Part shown: positions 43,448 to 51,698 of the stretch, piece after piece
How the letters are laid out: the number at the start of each line of letters is the position of its first letter
Numbering within the stretch: the first letter of the stretch is position 1
NCBI GenBank assembly: GCA_965234335.1
Contig: OZ248455.1
Span: 186,001-250,000 of the forward strand
Direction of reading: 5' to 3'
From: Leadbetterella lacustris
GTDB lineage: Bacteria > Bacteroidota > Bacteroidia > Cytophagales > Spirosomataceae
DNA: 64,000 nt
Made by a program: the position numbers and the translations under genes
Notes under the pieces: generated by a model
Seen by the model: only the letters and a program-made list of their open reading frames with translations
What the model was told of the DNA's origin: nothing
Database searches by the model: none

Positions 43448-45262
43448 ATGAAATTAACACTACAGCAAAAATTCAAATCATTAGACCCATTTTCAATTGA
43501 CTTGCCAGACTTTGTTGTTATGACAGGAATTAATGGTGCAGGTAAAACTCAACTATTAACAGCAATTATTCAAAACGTATTAAAAATACAAGAAGCTGAT
43601 GGTGCAGAATTAAAACTAATCAAATACGTCACATCACAAACTTTATCCCCTAACGAAAGCACAGTAGTTACAAGAGAGCAATTAAATCAAAATACTCAAA
43701 GTTTATGGCAACAATTCGGTCAGTACACACAAAACAAACAACATAATCCTGGTTATCAACTTGAAAACATTTGGGGGCAAAACTCACCGCACATTAAGGT
43801 TATTCAAAAAATATCTGTAAGTGCTAACAAGAAAATTGAAGAACTTACTTCAGACGATTTTTTCAATCATTATCCATTAGAAGACGGACTTCAACAAACG
43901 GATGTTTTTTATCAAAACTTTTCAAGCCTTTTCAAACGTTACCAAGACAAATTAGATGATAATGAATATAGACAATATAGAAACGAAGTAAAAAAACATA
44001 AAGAAATAACCTTTCTAACAAAAGACCAGTTTGAAGCTACATTTGGCGAAGCACCTTGGGACTTCGTAAATAAAATAATAAAGGAAGCTAATTTAGACTA
44101 TCATATAAATTCACCAGCAAACAGTCATAGAGACGCACCATTTGAATTAAAACTTGTAAACAATTATAATGGGGTTGAAATTCAATTTGGAGATTTATCA
44201 TCGGGAGAAAAAGTTTTAATGTCTCTTGCATTAGCTCTTTACAATTCAAATTTTGACATTGAATTTCCAAAAGTATTACTAATGGACGAACCTGACGCTT
44301 CTTTGCATCCTTCAATGTCAAAGAAGTTTTTAGATGTAATTCAACAAGTTTTTGTTAATGAAAAGAAAGTAAAAGTAATAATTACTACTCATTCATCATC
44401 AACGGTAGCTTTAGCACCAGAAGAATCAATTTATGTTGTAAATAAAAGCGGAGTTAGATTAGAAAAAGTCAAAAAAGATACGGCCCTTAAAATTCTAACT
44501 TCGGGAGTTCCTTCTTTCAGTGTTAATTACGAAAATAGACGACAAGTTTTTGTAGAAAGCCCTTATGATGTGACTTATTATGAAAAAATGTATCTACTAT
44601 TATCAAGTTCTCTTATCCCAGAAATTTCTTTGAGCTTTATTTCTTCAGGTGAAAGCAGAACCGACAAAAATGGAATAAAAATTTCTAATTGTGGTCAAGT
44701 AACTAATATAACGGAAACACTCAGAAAGGCTGGTAATAAATTTGTATCAGGCATAATAGATTGGGACAATTCAAATATAAGTTCGCAAGCGGTAAAAGTG
44801 CTTGGTAACGGAAACCGATATAGCATAGAAAATTATATTCTAGACCCACTACTAATAGGTGTTTTACTTTTGAGAGAAAAATTTGTAACAAAAGAAGAAT
44901 TAAAATTAGCTCAAAACGAAAACTTTATAGATTTAAAAAACTTCAAACAAGAAAGGCTACAAATCGTTGCAGATTATGTAATAAGTAAAGTTTCTTTGGT
45001 AATAAATCCAACTGAAAACGCAATGATTGCTGTCAAACTATTAAATGGTATTGAAATAAATCTTCCCAAGTGGTATTTACATCATCAAGGACATACTCTA
45101 GAAGAACAAATATTAAAAGCCTTTCCTCAACTTAATGCGATAAAAAAAGGAAAAGAAGAAGCTTTAAAAGTTGAGATATTAAACAAGGTTGTTGATGACA
45201 TTCCAACTATTTTATCTCACGATATTTTAGACTTATTGAAAAGTGTGCAAGAAACAGAATAA
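43448..45262 (+). CDS. AAA/OLD-like ATPase, putative defence protein
   Basis: 604 residues. Walker A is GINGAGKTQ at 27-35; the ABC signature is FGDLSSGEKVLMSLALAL near 248; Walker B is KVLLMDEPDASLHP near 277; the switch histidine is IITTHSSSTVAL near 312. The C-terminal part (about 360-560) has QVFVESPYDVTYYEKMY and SGIIDWDNSN, acidic clusters placed as in the TOPRIM-like or DUF4435 nuclease domain of OLD-family proteins. Such ATPases are phage-defence effectors (OLD, Gabija A, PARIS A). It is alone in its cassette, with no partner gene, so it may be a single-gene system. The nuclease reading is tentative. Confidence 0.75.
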   Translation: MKLTLQQKFKSLDPFSIDLPDFVVMTGINGAGKTQLLTAIIQNVLKIQEADGAELKLIKYVTSQTLSPNESTVVTREQLNQNTQSLWQQFGQYTQNKQHNPGYQLENIWGQNSPHIKVIQKISVSANKKIEELTSDDFFNHYPLEDGLQQTDVFYQNFSSLFKRYQDKLDDNEYRQYRNEVKKHKEITFLTKDQFEATFGEAPWDFVNKIIKEANLDYHINSPANSHRDAPFELKLVNNYNGVEIQFGDLSSGEKVLMSLALALYNSNFDIEFPKVLLMDEPDASLHPSMSKKFLDVIQQVFVNEKKVKVIITTHSSSTVALAPEESIYVVNKSGVRLEKVKKDTALKILTSGVPSFSVNYENRRQVFVESPYDVTYYEKMYLLLSSSLIPEISLSFISSGESRTDKNGIKISNCGQVTNITETLRKAGNKFVSGIIDWDNSNISSQAVKVLGNGNRYSIENYILDPLLIGVLLLREKFVTKEELKLAQNENFIDLKNFKQERLQIVADYVISKVSLVINPTENAMIAVKLLNGIEINLPKWYLHHQGHTLEEQILKAFPQLNAIKKGKEEALKVEILNKVVDDIPTILSHDILDLLKSVQETE

Positions 45263-45267
45263 AAAAC

Positions 45268-45345
45268 TACTGCCAACATTTAGCAGAATAGAAGAAAATC
45301 CCCACTAAGCGGCAAGTCAAATTGGGGATTTTTTGCTATTCTGTG
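45268..45345. repeat. attC-like site 2, left half
   Basis: tactgccaac (45268-45277) is the reverse complement of gttggcagta at 43419-43428. Then attTAGCAGAATAG pairs with CTATTCTG at about 45334, and aaatcccc pairs with ggggattt, with a T run that could also end transcription. The words ACATTTAG(C/T)AGAATAGAA and CAAGTCAAATTGGG recur in site 4 (48423 on). The right half lies beyond an IS91-like remnant at about 46040-46161. Confidence 0.6.
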
Positions 45346-45618
45346 TTCGACGAAACGGGTGCGGAATCAAAGTCCGCAAAGCAGGCCCCGTTGCGAAGTG
45401 TTCGGGGTAACCACTCAGTTGATTACGGTGGTGTTTTCTGTAGGTGTATAAGTAGGTGGTTTTGTGGTATTTTTAATCAGTATTTTTCTTTAATTGGCTT
45501 CTTTCAATAAAAAAAGGTCAAAAATCCCCTTACCCCATTCCATCTGTTTTAGGTATGAGGTTTCAGTTTTCCAATACTTTTTTAAACTTTAAGCGGTGTG
45601 GCCCGAAAACCTTCGGGT
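45346..45618. other. gap inside interrupted attC-like site 2
   Basis: No gene seen. Probably the end of the inserted IS91-like element and eroded attC sequence. On the minus strand cccgaagg / ttttcggg near 45602-45618 is a hairpin just after the transposase remnant, as expected near an IS91 terminus. Confidence 0.4.
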
Positions 45619-46032
45619 TTAAAACTCAGTCGGCGATGCCTTGTTCCTGAATTGATTGGAAGGCTTTTTAGCCGCCATTATTGTTCCCGTTCTATAATGC
45701 GTGGCCACTAGCTCCAGATGATGTTCTTTGCATTTTGGGCAAACCCGAATGTCAATGCCGTACTTTTCTCTAATGGTTACATACACCGGTATCCGCATTT
45801 TGGCAGGCGGTGCTGGTAGACTTGTGAAGGCGATCCAGCCATTCTAGGTGGTTGTCGCTTAGTACATTTTCTGATTATTGCGGTCGGCGTTCCGATTTTT
45901 TTTGATGTGATATTTTGTATATGTATGTCTTTGGTTAAAACCAACAAACTGCCAATTCTTTAGCGATTTAATAGCGTTGATACAAAAACTTACTCGTATG
46001 GTTTTTAAGGTCTTGATGCTTGTGTTTTGCTC
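45619..46032 (-). pseudogene. IS91-like element remnant (integrase start fused to transposase end)
   Basis: On the minus strand, from 46032 to 45822, the sequence is nearly the same as 47579-47369, the start region of a tyrosine recombinase gene reading LSENVLSDNHLEWLDRLHKS-like text. At about 45815 it switches frame to PVYVTIREKYGIDIRVCPKC, then KEHHLELVATHYRTGTI and a stop at 45619. That is the zinc-knuckle C-terminus typical of Y2-type IS91 transposases of Bacteroidota. An internal deletion must have joined the first gene of a two-gene element to the end of the second. Family naming is by resemblance. Confidence 0.6.
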
Positions 46033-46039
46033 TGACAAG

Positions 46040-46161
46040 GGTTTTGTGCAACGCTGGAAGAGGTGTCATTTTGAACTTTCGAATATCTTTTTTACATTCG
46101 TAAGAAAGTTAGTTTTCGGAATGCTAAGCCAGTACTGTACAAAGCCCCGGACGTTATAAGC
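46040..46161. repeat. attC-like site 2, right half
   Basis: Begins ggttttgtgcaacgctgg, ends ctgtacaaagccccggacgt then tataagc. The end matches sites 1 and 3 (AAAGCCCTG, one base, ACGTT). gttataagc (46153-46161) is the left core of cassette 3; its partner is the weaker gcttctaataac at 47066-47077. Confidence 0.5.
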
Positions 46162-46205
46162 ATTTTAAAGTGACAGAGAATAAACGATTTGACCTAAATA
46201 TTTTG

Positions 46206-46213
46206 TAAATTTG
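46206..46213 (+). promoter_or_regulatory. possible -7 element inside cassette 3
   Basis: taaatttg matches TAnnTTTG 22 bases before the antitoxin start. The nearest ttg is only 14 bases upstream, so the match is partial. A promoter inside the cassette would let the toxin-antitoxin pair be expressed without an array promoter. Confidence 0.35.
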
Positions 46214-46235
46214 GAAAGAATTTAAGACAAAAAAC

Positions 46236-46457
46236 ATGTTCAACACAATAGAAATAGACAGAAGTAACTTGACAATAATGGGAGTAAAGTTTTCGGACTT
46301 GAAAACCTTAGAGAGCACTGCAAACGCCTTAGGGAGTAATATGTTTGAAGGGTTTGAACCGACACCGAAAGGTGTTGGAATTATACGGGACTATGTGACA
46401 GGAAAAATATCACTAAAAGAACTTGTGGTATTTGCCAAAGAAAAAGCCTATGTCTAA
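46236..46457 (+). CDS. VbhA-like Fic antitoxin
   Basis: 73 residues. The inhibitory helix motif (S/T)xxxE(G/N) is present as SNMFEG at about residues 34-39, followed by FEPTPKGVGIIRDYVTGKIS and LKELVVFAKEK, the layout of VbhA-type antitoxins that plug the ATP site of a class I Fic protein. Its stop codon overlaps the toxin start (ATGTCTAA), so the two are translationally coupled. The N-terminal 30 residues (MFNTIEIDRSNLTIMGVKFS) are an addition that may bind DNA or the toxin. Confidence 0.8.
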   Translation: MFNTIEIDRSNLTIMGVKFSDLKTLESTANALGSNMFEGFEPTPKGVGIIRDYVTGKISLKELVVFAKEKAYV

Positions 46458-47058
46458 TTCTTACAAATACATAGACCCTGATTATACCTACACAGACCCA
46501 AAGACTGGACTTTTAAGGAATTTACAAGACATATCAGACCCCGATGTGTTGCTGTTTGTTGAGAGCAGTGCTGTAATTAAGCGACTTCAAGTACTTTATG
46601 AAAACCCGATAAAAATAAAGGGTGTTGACAGCCTTTTTGAAATTCATAAACATTTATTTCAAGACATATACGCTTGGGCAGGGAAAAAGCGGACAGTTGA
46701 AATTAGCAAAGACGGTAAGCAGTTCTTCCCAACTTCGCACTTTGACAATGCTTTCAGATACATTGACCGACTAATTACTGAGTTTAAGAAAATCCCCAAA
46801 GACAACAAAAAAATGTTAGCCGAGAAAGTGGCAGAAATTTTAGATAACGTCAATTATTTACACCCATTCAGAGAAGGAAACGGACGAACACAAAGAGAGT
46901 TTTTAAGACTGTTGGCTTTTGAAAAAGGTTTGACATTAAATCTTAACCCACCTGACAACAGAAGTGTTTACGAACTATATATGAAAGGGACTATTGAAAG
47001 TGATGTGCAGACTTTGACAGAGTTGATTTTTGAACTAATTGACACAAATGACAAATAA
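46450..47058 (+). CDS. Fic-family AMP transferase (toxin)
   Basis: 202 residues from the ATG at 46450, which overlaps the antitoxin stop by 8 bases; nine earlier in-frame codons are unlikely. The Fic core HPFREGNGRTQR at residues 138-149 matches HxFx(D/E)GNGRxxR completely, so AMP transfer from ATP to a target hydroxyl should be possible. KHLFQDIYAWAGKKRTVEIS near 70 is the flap region over the target. With its VbhA-like partner it forms a class I Fic toxin-antitoxin module. Such pairs adenylylate gyrase or topoisomerase IV in known cases. It is the cargo of cassette 3. Confidence 0.9.
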   Translation: MSNSYKYIDPDYTYTDPKTGLLRNLQDISDPDVLLFVESSAVIKRLQVLYENPIKIKGVDSLFEIHKHLFQDIYAWAGKKRTVEISKDGKQFFPTSHFDNAFRYIDRLITEFKKIPKDNKKMLAEKVAEILDNVNYLHPFREGNGRTQREFLRLLAFEKGLTLNLNPPDNRSVYELYMKGTIESDVQTLTELIFELIDTNDK

Positions 47059-47175
47059 AAAAACGGCTTCTAATAACTAAGGTTTCAACGTGGCCGCAGG
47101 CCAAGCGATGACACCTATAGCGGGCGGCTAGTCTTGAACTGGACCTTCGGTAGTTTTTGTCCGTTTCATACCTCG
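47059..47175. other. cassette 3 right core and start of interrupted attC-like site 3
   Basis: gcttctaataac (47066-47077) is an imperfect complement of gttataagc (46153). Then a GC-rich palindromic stretch around gtggccgcaggcc. At about 47160-47176 the IS91-like remnant begins. Confidence 0.4.
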
Positions 47176-47579
47176 CTATGGTTTTTTCGTCAAGTGTTTT
47201 TTGGGTTTTGAAGATTTCAAGACGCTTCGGAGCTTGTGGTTTATCGGTTTGTGTGGTTTTTCATTGGTATTTATGGCGTTTTTGTCATAGTGAAACTGGA
47301 ACAAAAGCCTGACCTCCATGAGGTAGTTGCGGATGGAATCGTTGGCATAGCTACCCGCCAACATAGATTTGCGAAGGCGATCAAGCCATTCCAGGTGGTT
47401 GTGGCTTAGTGCATTTTCTGATAACTGCGGTCGGCGTTCCGATTTTTTTTGATGTGATATTTTGTTTATGTTTGTTTTTGATTATGGCAAACAAATTTCC
47501 AATTTTTGAGCGATTTAATAGCGTTGACACAAAAACTTATTCGTATGGTTTTTAAGGTCTTGATGCTTGTGTTTTGCTC
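47176..47579 (-). pseudogene. second IS91-like element remnant: N-terminal domain of a tyrosine recombinase
   Basis: The minus strand from about 47440 reads RPQLSENALSHNHLEWLDRL, RKSMLAGSYANDSIRNYLME, VRLLFQFHYDKNAINTNEKP and on to a stop at 47176. HLEWLDRL ... SYANDSIRNYLMEVRLLFQF is the SAM-like core-binding domain of tyrosine recombinases; the catalytic domain is missing. In Bacteroidota such integrases sit directly before IS91-type transposases. Bases 47369-47579 are almost identical to 45822-46032, so this is a second truncated copy of the same element, keeping a different portion. Confidence 0.65.
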
Positions 47580-47588
47580 GAAAAGGTT

Positions 47589-47708
47589 CTTGTGTCAAGT
47601 GGGGCTGTCTTAAGCGATTGAACATTAGGAACTTTATTATACATTTGTACTAGAGCTTAGCAAAAGGAATTCTATTTCCCCACCTGCCAAAAGCCCTGCA
47701 CGTTAGGC
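47589..47708. repeat. attC-like site 3, right part
   Basis: Near-copy of 43306-43424: shared blocks are CAAGTGGGGCTG, GATTGAACATT, GGAACTTTAT, ATACATTTGTAC, AAGGAATTCTATTTCCCCAC, CTGCCAAAAGCCCTG and ACGTT. caagtgggg pairs with ccccacctg. It ends in gttaggc (47702-47708), which fits the attC core GTTRRRY exactly and is complementary to gcctaac at 48420-48426. Confidence 0.7.
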
Positions 47709-47808
47709 ATAATGCTATGACGACAGTGCAAACTTGAAACGACAGTGCAAAAAATAAATTTGGCAAACGAAACCGGCAACCACTTATCATAAATAGAATA
47801 ACATAACA

Positions 47809-48375
47809 ATGAGAAAGTTAAAATTACAAATGCAGATTTCCCTTGACGGTTTTAATTCAACGGGACCAAATGATGAGCAAAAATGGGTTTCTTGGGCTTG
47901 GGACGAAATAAAACAAGATGTTCATGACTTGGCCAACAGTTGCGACACCGAACTAATTGGTAGAAAATTAGCTGTAGATTATATTCCATTTTGGACAGAC
48001 ACATTGACACAGCCAGAATCAATTATGTATGAAACGGCTAAAATCAAAGCAGGACAAAAGAAAATCGTTTTCACCAAGACATTAGACAAATCTGTTTGGG
48101 AAAATACAGAACTTGCAAAAGGTAATTTAGCAGACGAGGTAAATAAACTAAAAAGCCAAAGCGGTAAAGACATAATTGTTTATGGCGGTAGTTCTTTTGT
48201 ATCAGACCTTGTGAAAGAGAACCTCATTGACGAATTCTACTTATTTATAAACCCAGTAGCGTTAGGGCAAGGTGTGGCAATTTTTGACAAGTTAGACGAA
48301 TGGCAACAACTGAAATTAGTTAAATCAAAAACATTTGATAGCGGAATTATTCTATTACACTACGAAAGACAATAA
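47809..48375 (+). CDS. dihydrofolate reductase family protein (RibD C-terminal type)
   Basis: 188 residues. MRKLKLQMQISLDGFNSTGP is the start of the RibD_C/DHFR fold; ELIGRKLAVDYIPFW and DIIVYGGSSFVSDLVKENLI supply the NADPH-binding segments, and EFYLFINPVALGQGVAIF closes the sheet. These stand-alone reductases are common in soil bacteria and their substrates are mostly unknown; some relatives confer resistance or act on pterins or flavin precursors. As the cargo of cassette 4 it is bracketed by perfect GTTAGGC / GCCTAAC cores. It has no promoter box that I can see. Confidence 0.85.
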   Translation: MRKLKLQMQISLDGFNSTGPNDEQKWVSWAWDEIKQDVHDLANSCDTELIGRKLAVDYIPFWTDTLTQPESIMYETAKIKAGQKKIVFTKTLDKSVWENTELAKGNLADEVNKLKSQSGKDIIVYGGSSFVSDLVKENLIDEFYLFINPVALGQGVAIFDKLDEWQQLKLVKSKTFDSGIILLHYERQ

Positions 48376-48419
48376 AAACTGACAATGCTGACCGACACGA
48401 CCGATAAAGAAGCACATAC

Positions 48420-48630
48420 GCCTAACATTTAGTAGAATAGAATGTAATCACCACCAAACGTCAAGTCAAATTGGGCGGCTCGACGTTTCTATTTTTTTGC
48501 TATTCGCGAAGCTTGATAGCTCGGCGAAAGGGGTGTGGCATCAAAGTCCGAAAAGTAGCCACAAAGGTGATTTAATCGGTATTTTATCCTAGCAAGCACT
48601 TTCTCCCCATACGTACTCTGCACGTTGCAA
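48420..48630. repeat. attC-like site 4 (end of array)
   Basis: gcctaac (48420-48426) fits RYYYAAC. The next bases share ACATTTAG(C/T)AGAATAGAA and CAAGTCAAATTGGG with site 2. Inner pairs include aatcacc / ggtgatt and aacgtc / gacgtt, and the site ends near gcacgttgcaa (48621-48630). No gene follows, so it is the last recognisable site. Confidence 0.5.
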
Positions 48631-49423
48631 ATACCTGTTGCGAAAGGCATTACAGTTTAGTTCAGAGTCCCTTAAAGGAAGACTCCAATCGGAGGAAAGA
48701 TTTTAATAATTTCCGAATTGGATATTTTTGAAGTCATTTTTTTCGTTTTTTCACAAACTTTATACAGATTATTCATTTCTGAAATATTTTTTGGATTTTT
48801 TTTGGCAAAAAAACCAAACTACAAATGCTTCTTTGCTCCTTTTTAATCGCAAATTTATTTTTTTAAATCAACTATTAAGATGTTAAAAAAGGTCTAGTGA
48901 TCATTTTTTATCAGCTACGTTCCCGAAATTCAAGCGAGGTATACTAAAAATTAGCTACTTTGGTTTACCATTTTCATTATTTCTTTTATAATTTATTTCT
49001 TTTTTTCATTTCTTAAGATATTTTATAACCTATATTTGATACTATGATTTAATATCTTTCGTGATCTTTATTTCAAGTCAGATACAGTTGACAAAAAAAT
49101 ACTAGCAGATTTGTTGGTAGGTTTTTAAATATAAGGAGTAGAAAATGGGTTGCTTTTGGTGATTCCGATTGAAAATTTTAATTCTCTAGCCTCGACATGG
49201 GGAATACTTCAAAGAGCGGGTTGATAAAATGTGTTTTTAATCCAATTTCAATCGTAAAGACAATTTAAATAGCCTATGGATTTAAAGACAATTTTATTTT
49301 AAGTTTATTGGTCTGAGAGTCGATTTTTTGTTTTACGAACACCTAATTCTTACCGATATCAATCCTAATAATTTGTGAAACTCAATTTACGCTTTTGACA
49401 TTATTCTTGATTTTTTTTTACCC
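48631..49423. other. 793-bp AT-rich gap
   Basis: No gene seen on either strand. A short hairpin gactccaatcggag lies near 48683. The promoter for the histidine kinase should be in the last 100 bases but no clean TAnnTTTG box was found. Confidence 0.45.
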
Positions 49424-50446
49424 ATGAACATTAAAAATATAATTCTAAAACGTTTATTAATCATTCTAAGTACATCGCTAGGGATTGGATTGTTGATATT
49501 ATTACCAGTTATTTTAACTACTGATACAACATTCTTTCGTTATTTGTTGGCTTTCTTAAAATTTTTTTCACACGGTTTAGTTAGTTGGACATTAAATATT
49601 ACATTTTCTATTTTTTTTATTCAATCGCTCAAATCACCTTTGTGGAAATGGCTTGTTAGTACGATTTGCCTAATTATATATGTGTCTTCATTATATTTAA
49701 TTTCTAAAGATTTTTTTATTATCAAAACCCCTAATTTTCATTATGTACGTTTACTCAATGTTACATCTATCAATACTTTTATTTTTGCCACTAATATGTG
49801 GCTTAATACTTTTGATACTAAATTAAAATTAGAAGATGAAAATAATAAATTGAAAATCAACCGCTTACAAGCAGAATTGGCACATTTAAAAAATCAAATA
49901 AATCCTCACTTTTTGTTTAACGCTTTGTCTTCATTGAAATCTTTGATGGTAATAAACCATCAAAATGCCGAAAATTATTTGATAAAATTATCAGAGTTTT
50001 TAATAGCGAGTATTGGTCAAACCAATGATTTGGTATCGCTACAAGATGAACTATCTATTTGTAACAATTACGTAGATTTACAAAAAATACGCTTTCAAGA
50101 TAGCTTGATTTATGAAACAGAGATTGACCCAAATGCTCTACAAAATTGTATTCCATTTTTTGCCTTGCAAAGTTTAATAGAAAATGCTCTTAAACATAAT
50201 ATCGTAAGTTTGTTGAATCCACTCACGATTCGGGTTGAAGTAAAAGGTGATCAGTTGACAATTATCAATAATACACAGGCTTTCCTTTCAGAGGAAGCGA
50301 GTTCAAAAATAGGTCTTCAAAACCTGAATGAAAGAATGAAAATTCTGACTGGGCAACCCATTGTTATTGATAAAAACCAACATTATTTTAAGGTTCAATT
50401 ACCCCTGTTAAGTAATCCACGGGCAATGGACTACAGTCAATACTAA
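49424..50446 (+). CDS. LytS-type sensor histidine kinase
   Basis: 340 residues. Four hydrophobic helices at about 8-30, 40-65, 75-95 and 105-130 form the membrane part. A short coiled coil (KLEDENNKLKINRLQAELAH) leads to the His_kinase domain LKNQINPHFLFNALSSLKSL, with the phospho-accepting histidine in NPHFLFN. An ATP-binding domain follows with SLIENALKHNI and KIGLQNLNERMKIL. No extracellular sensing domain is evident. It is paired with the LytTR response regulator downstream and lies before a giant surface protein gene, which I infer is a target. Confidence 0.9.
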   Translation: MNIKNIILKRLLIILSTSLGIGLLILLPVILTTDTTFFRYLLAFLKFFSHGLVSWTLNITFSIFFIQSLKSPLWKWLVSTICLIIYVSSLYLISKDFFIIKTPNFHYVRLLNVTSINTFIFATNMWLNTFDTKLKLEDENNKLKINRLQAELAHLKNQINPHFLFNALSSLKSLMVINHQNAENYLIKLSEFLIASIGQTNDLVSLQDELSICNNYVDLQKIRFQDSLIYETEIDPNALQNCIPFFALQSLIENALKHNIVSLLNPLTIRVEVKGDQLTIINNTQAFLSEEASSKIGLQNLNERMKILTGQPIVIDKNQHYFKVQLPLLSNPRAMDYSQY

Positions 50447-50518
50447 CATAAAATGCTATCTATGCAGTTTTTTATAAAAAATAAATTTAGCTGATAATTA
50501 TACCCAAAGCTTAAAACC

Positions 50519-51277
50519 ATGAAAATAGTAATCATTGAAGATGAAATACTCACTGCCAAGAACCTAGTCCACGATTTGAGCTCATTGAATTATGGAATTG
50601 AAGTAACTGCTATTTTGCCTACCGTGTCTCAATCCATTGAATATTTTTCAACAAATATAGGCCATCATCTTATTTTTTCTGATATTCGATTAGGCGATGG
50701 GTATTCATTCGAGATATTCAAAAAAGTATCGGTGAATTCACCGGTTATTTTTTGTTCTACCTATAATCAATATGCCTTGGAAGCTTTTAAAAACAATGGA
50801 ATCGATTATATTTTGAAACCTTTTAATAAAATAAGTATCGCTCAATCGCTCGAAAAATATCGTTTATTGAAAGAAAATTTTGCTGCTCCCCAAATGGATT
50901 ATAGTATGCTTTCGGCATTGTTTTTACCCAAATTGAATAAAAACCAATCTTTAATAGTTCATCAAGGTGATAAAATCGTACCTATACCTATAGAAAACAT
51001 TAGTTTATTTCATTTTAAAAACCAATTGGTTCATTTACATACCTTGCAAGGAAGTCATTTTCCTATTTCTCAATCTATGGAAGAACTAGAAAATAATTTA
51101 GCACCAGAATTCTATCGAATTAATCGGCAATTTATTGTCAATCGTAAAGTCATCAAGGACGTTTCTAGGCATTTTGATCGTAAATTATTAATTAATTTAA
51201 TCCATCCTTTTTCAGAACAATTAATTATACGTAAAGAAAAAACAGCTCATTTTGTAGAATGGCTCTCTAAAAACTAA
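50519..51277 (+). CDS. LytTR-family response regulator
   Basis: 252 residues. Receiver domain 1-120 with acidic pocket IIEDE, phospho-acceptor aspartate in IFSDIRLGDGYSFEIF (near residue 55), FCSTYNQYALEAF and the lysine in DYILKPF. The LytTR DNA-binding domain spans about 150-250: SLIVHQGDKIVPIPIENISL, FYRINRQFIVNRKVI. It is 72 bases after the kinase and on the same strand, so the two form one system. Promoters controlled by LytTR proteins are not visible here without a motif model. Confidence 0.92.
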   Translation: MKIVIIEDEILTAKNLVHDLSSLNYGIEVTAILPTVSQSIEYFSTNIGHHLIFSDIRLGDGYSFEIFKKVSVNSPVIFCSTYNQYALEAFKNNGIDYILKPFNKISIAQSLEKYRLLKENFAAPQMDYSMLSALFLPKLNKNQSLIVHQGDKIVPIPIENISLFHFKNQLVHLHTLQGSHFPISQSMEELENNLAPEFYRINRQFIVNRKVIKDVSRHFDRKLLINLIHPFSEQLIIRKEKTAHFVEWLSKN

Positions 51278-51383
51278 GCCAATAATTGTCTAACTCAGCA
51301 ACCAATTTGCCTAATTCACACACTTTTTGATTGTAGCATTTTCTGTCTTCGTATACTTTTAGCTATTCAAAACCTAAATTTTT

Positions 51384-51698
51384 ATGAAAAGACAGATACC
51401 ATTGTGGTTTGCCGCATTTGTTTTTACTTTACTTGGTGTGGGATTAGCTTACGCACAAGTGCCCACCATATCCAGTTTATTGCCAGCAAGTGGTAATATT
51501 GTAACCTCAGTAGCCCTTACTGGAACTGATTTTAAACCTCCGGCTAATCAAATTTCTATGAGTATCGGAGATGGGGATAGCAAACCCGATTGGGTGGTAG
51601 CGAATGATGGCTCGGCTACCGTCTCTGTATTTCGCAATACGTCTCCCCATGGTATCATCAATATTTTTCAAGAACTCCCTAAATTTTCAATAAAATGA
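51384..51698 (+). CDS. short vestigial IPT/FG-GAP protein
   Basis: 104 residues. Signal peptide MKRQIPLWFAAFVFTLLGVG with cleavage at AYAQ. Then the first half of an IPT/TIG domain (PTISSLLPASGNIVTSVALT, GTDF) runs straight into one FG-GAP-like unit (SIGDGDSKPDWVVANDGSAT, VSVFRNTSPHGI). The same modules occur complete in the giant protein downstream, so this is a shrunken paralogue with the middle removed, or a leader peptide. Its stop overlaps the giant gene start (ATGA), so translation is coupled. It may have no function of its own. Confidence 0.6.
   Translation: MKRQIPLWFAAFVFTLLGVGLAYAQVPTISSLLPASGNIVTSVALTGTDFKPPANQISMSIGDGDSKPDWVVANDGSATVSVFRNTSPHGIINIFQELPKFSIK

Noticed and set aside
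45322..46159. Short rightward frames at 45322-45510 and 45977-46159
   Set aside because: They lie over attC-like palindromes and the IS91-like remnant, whose real coding is on the minus strand.
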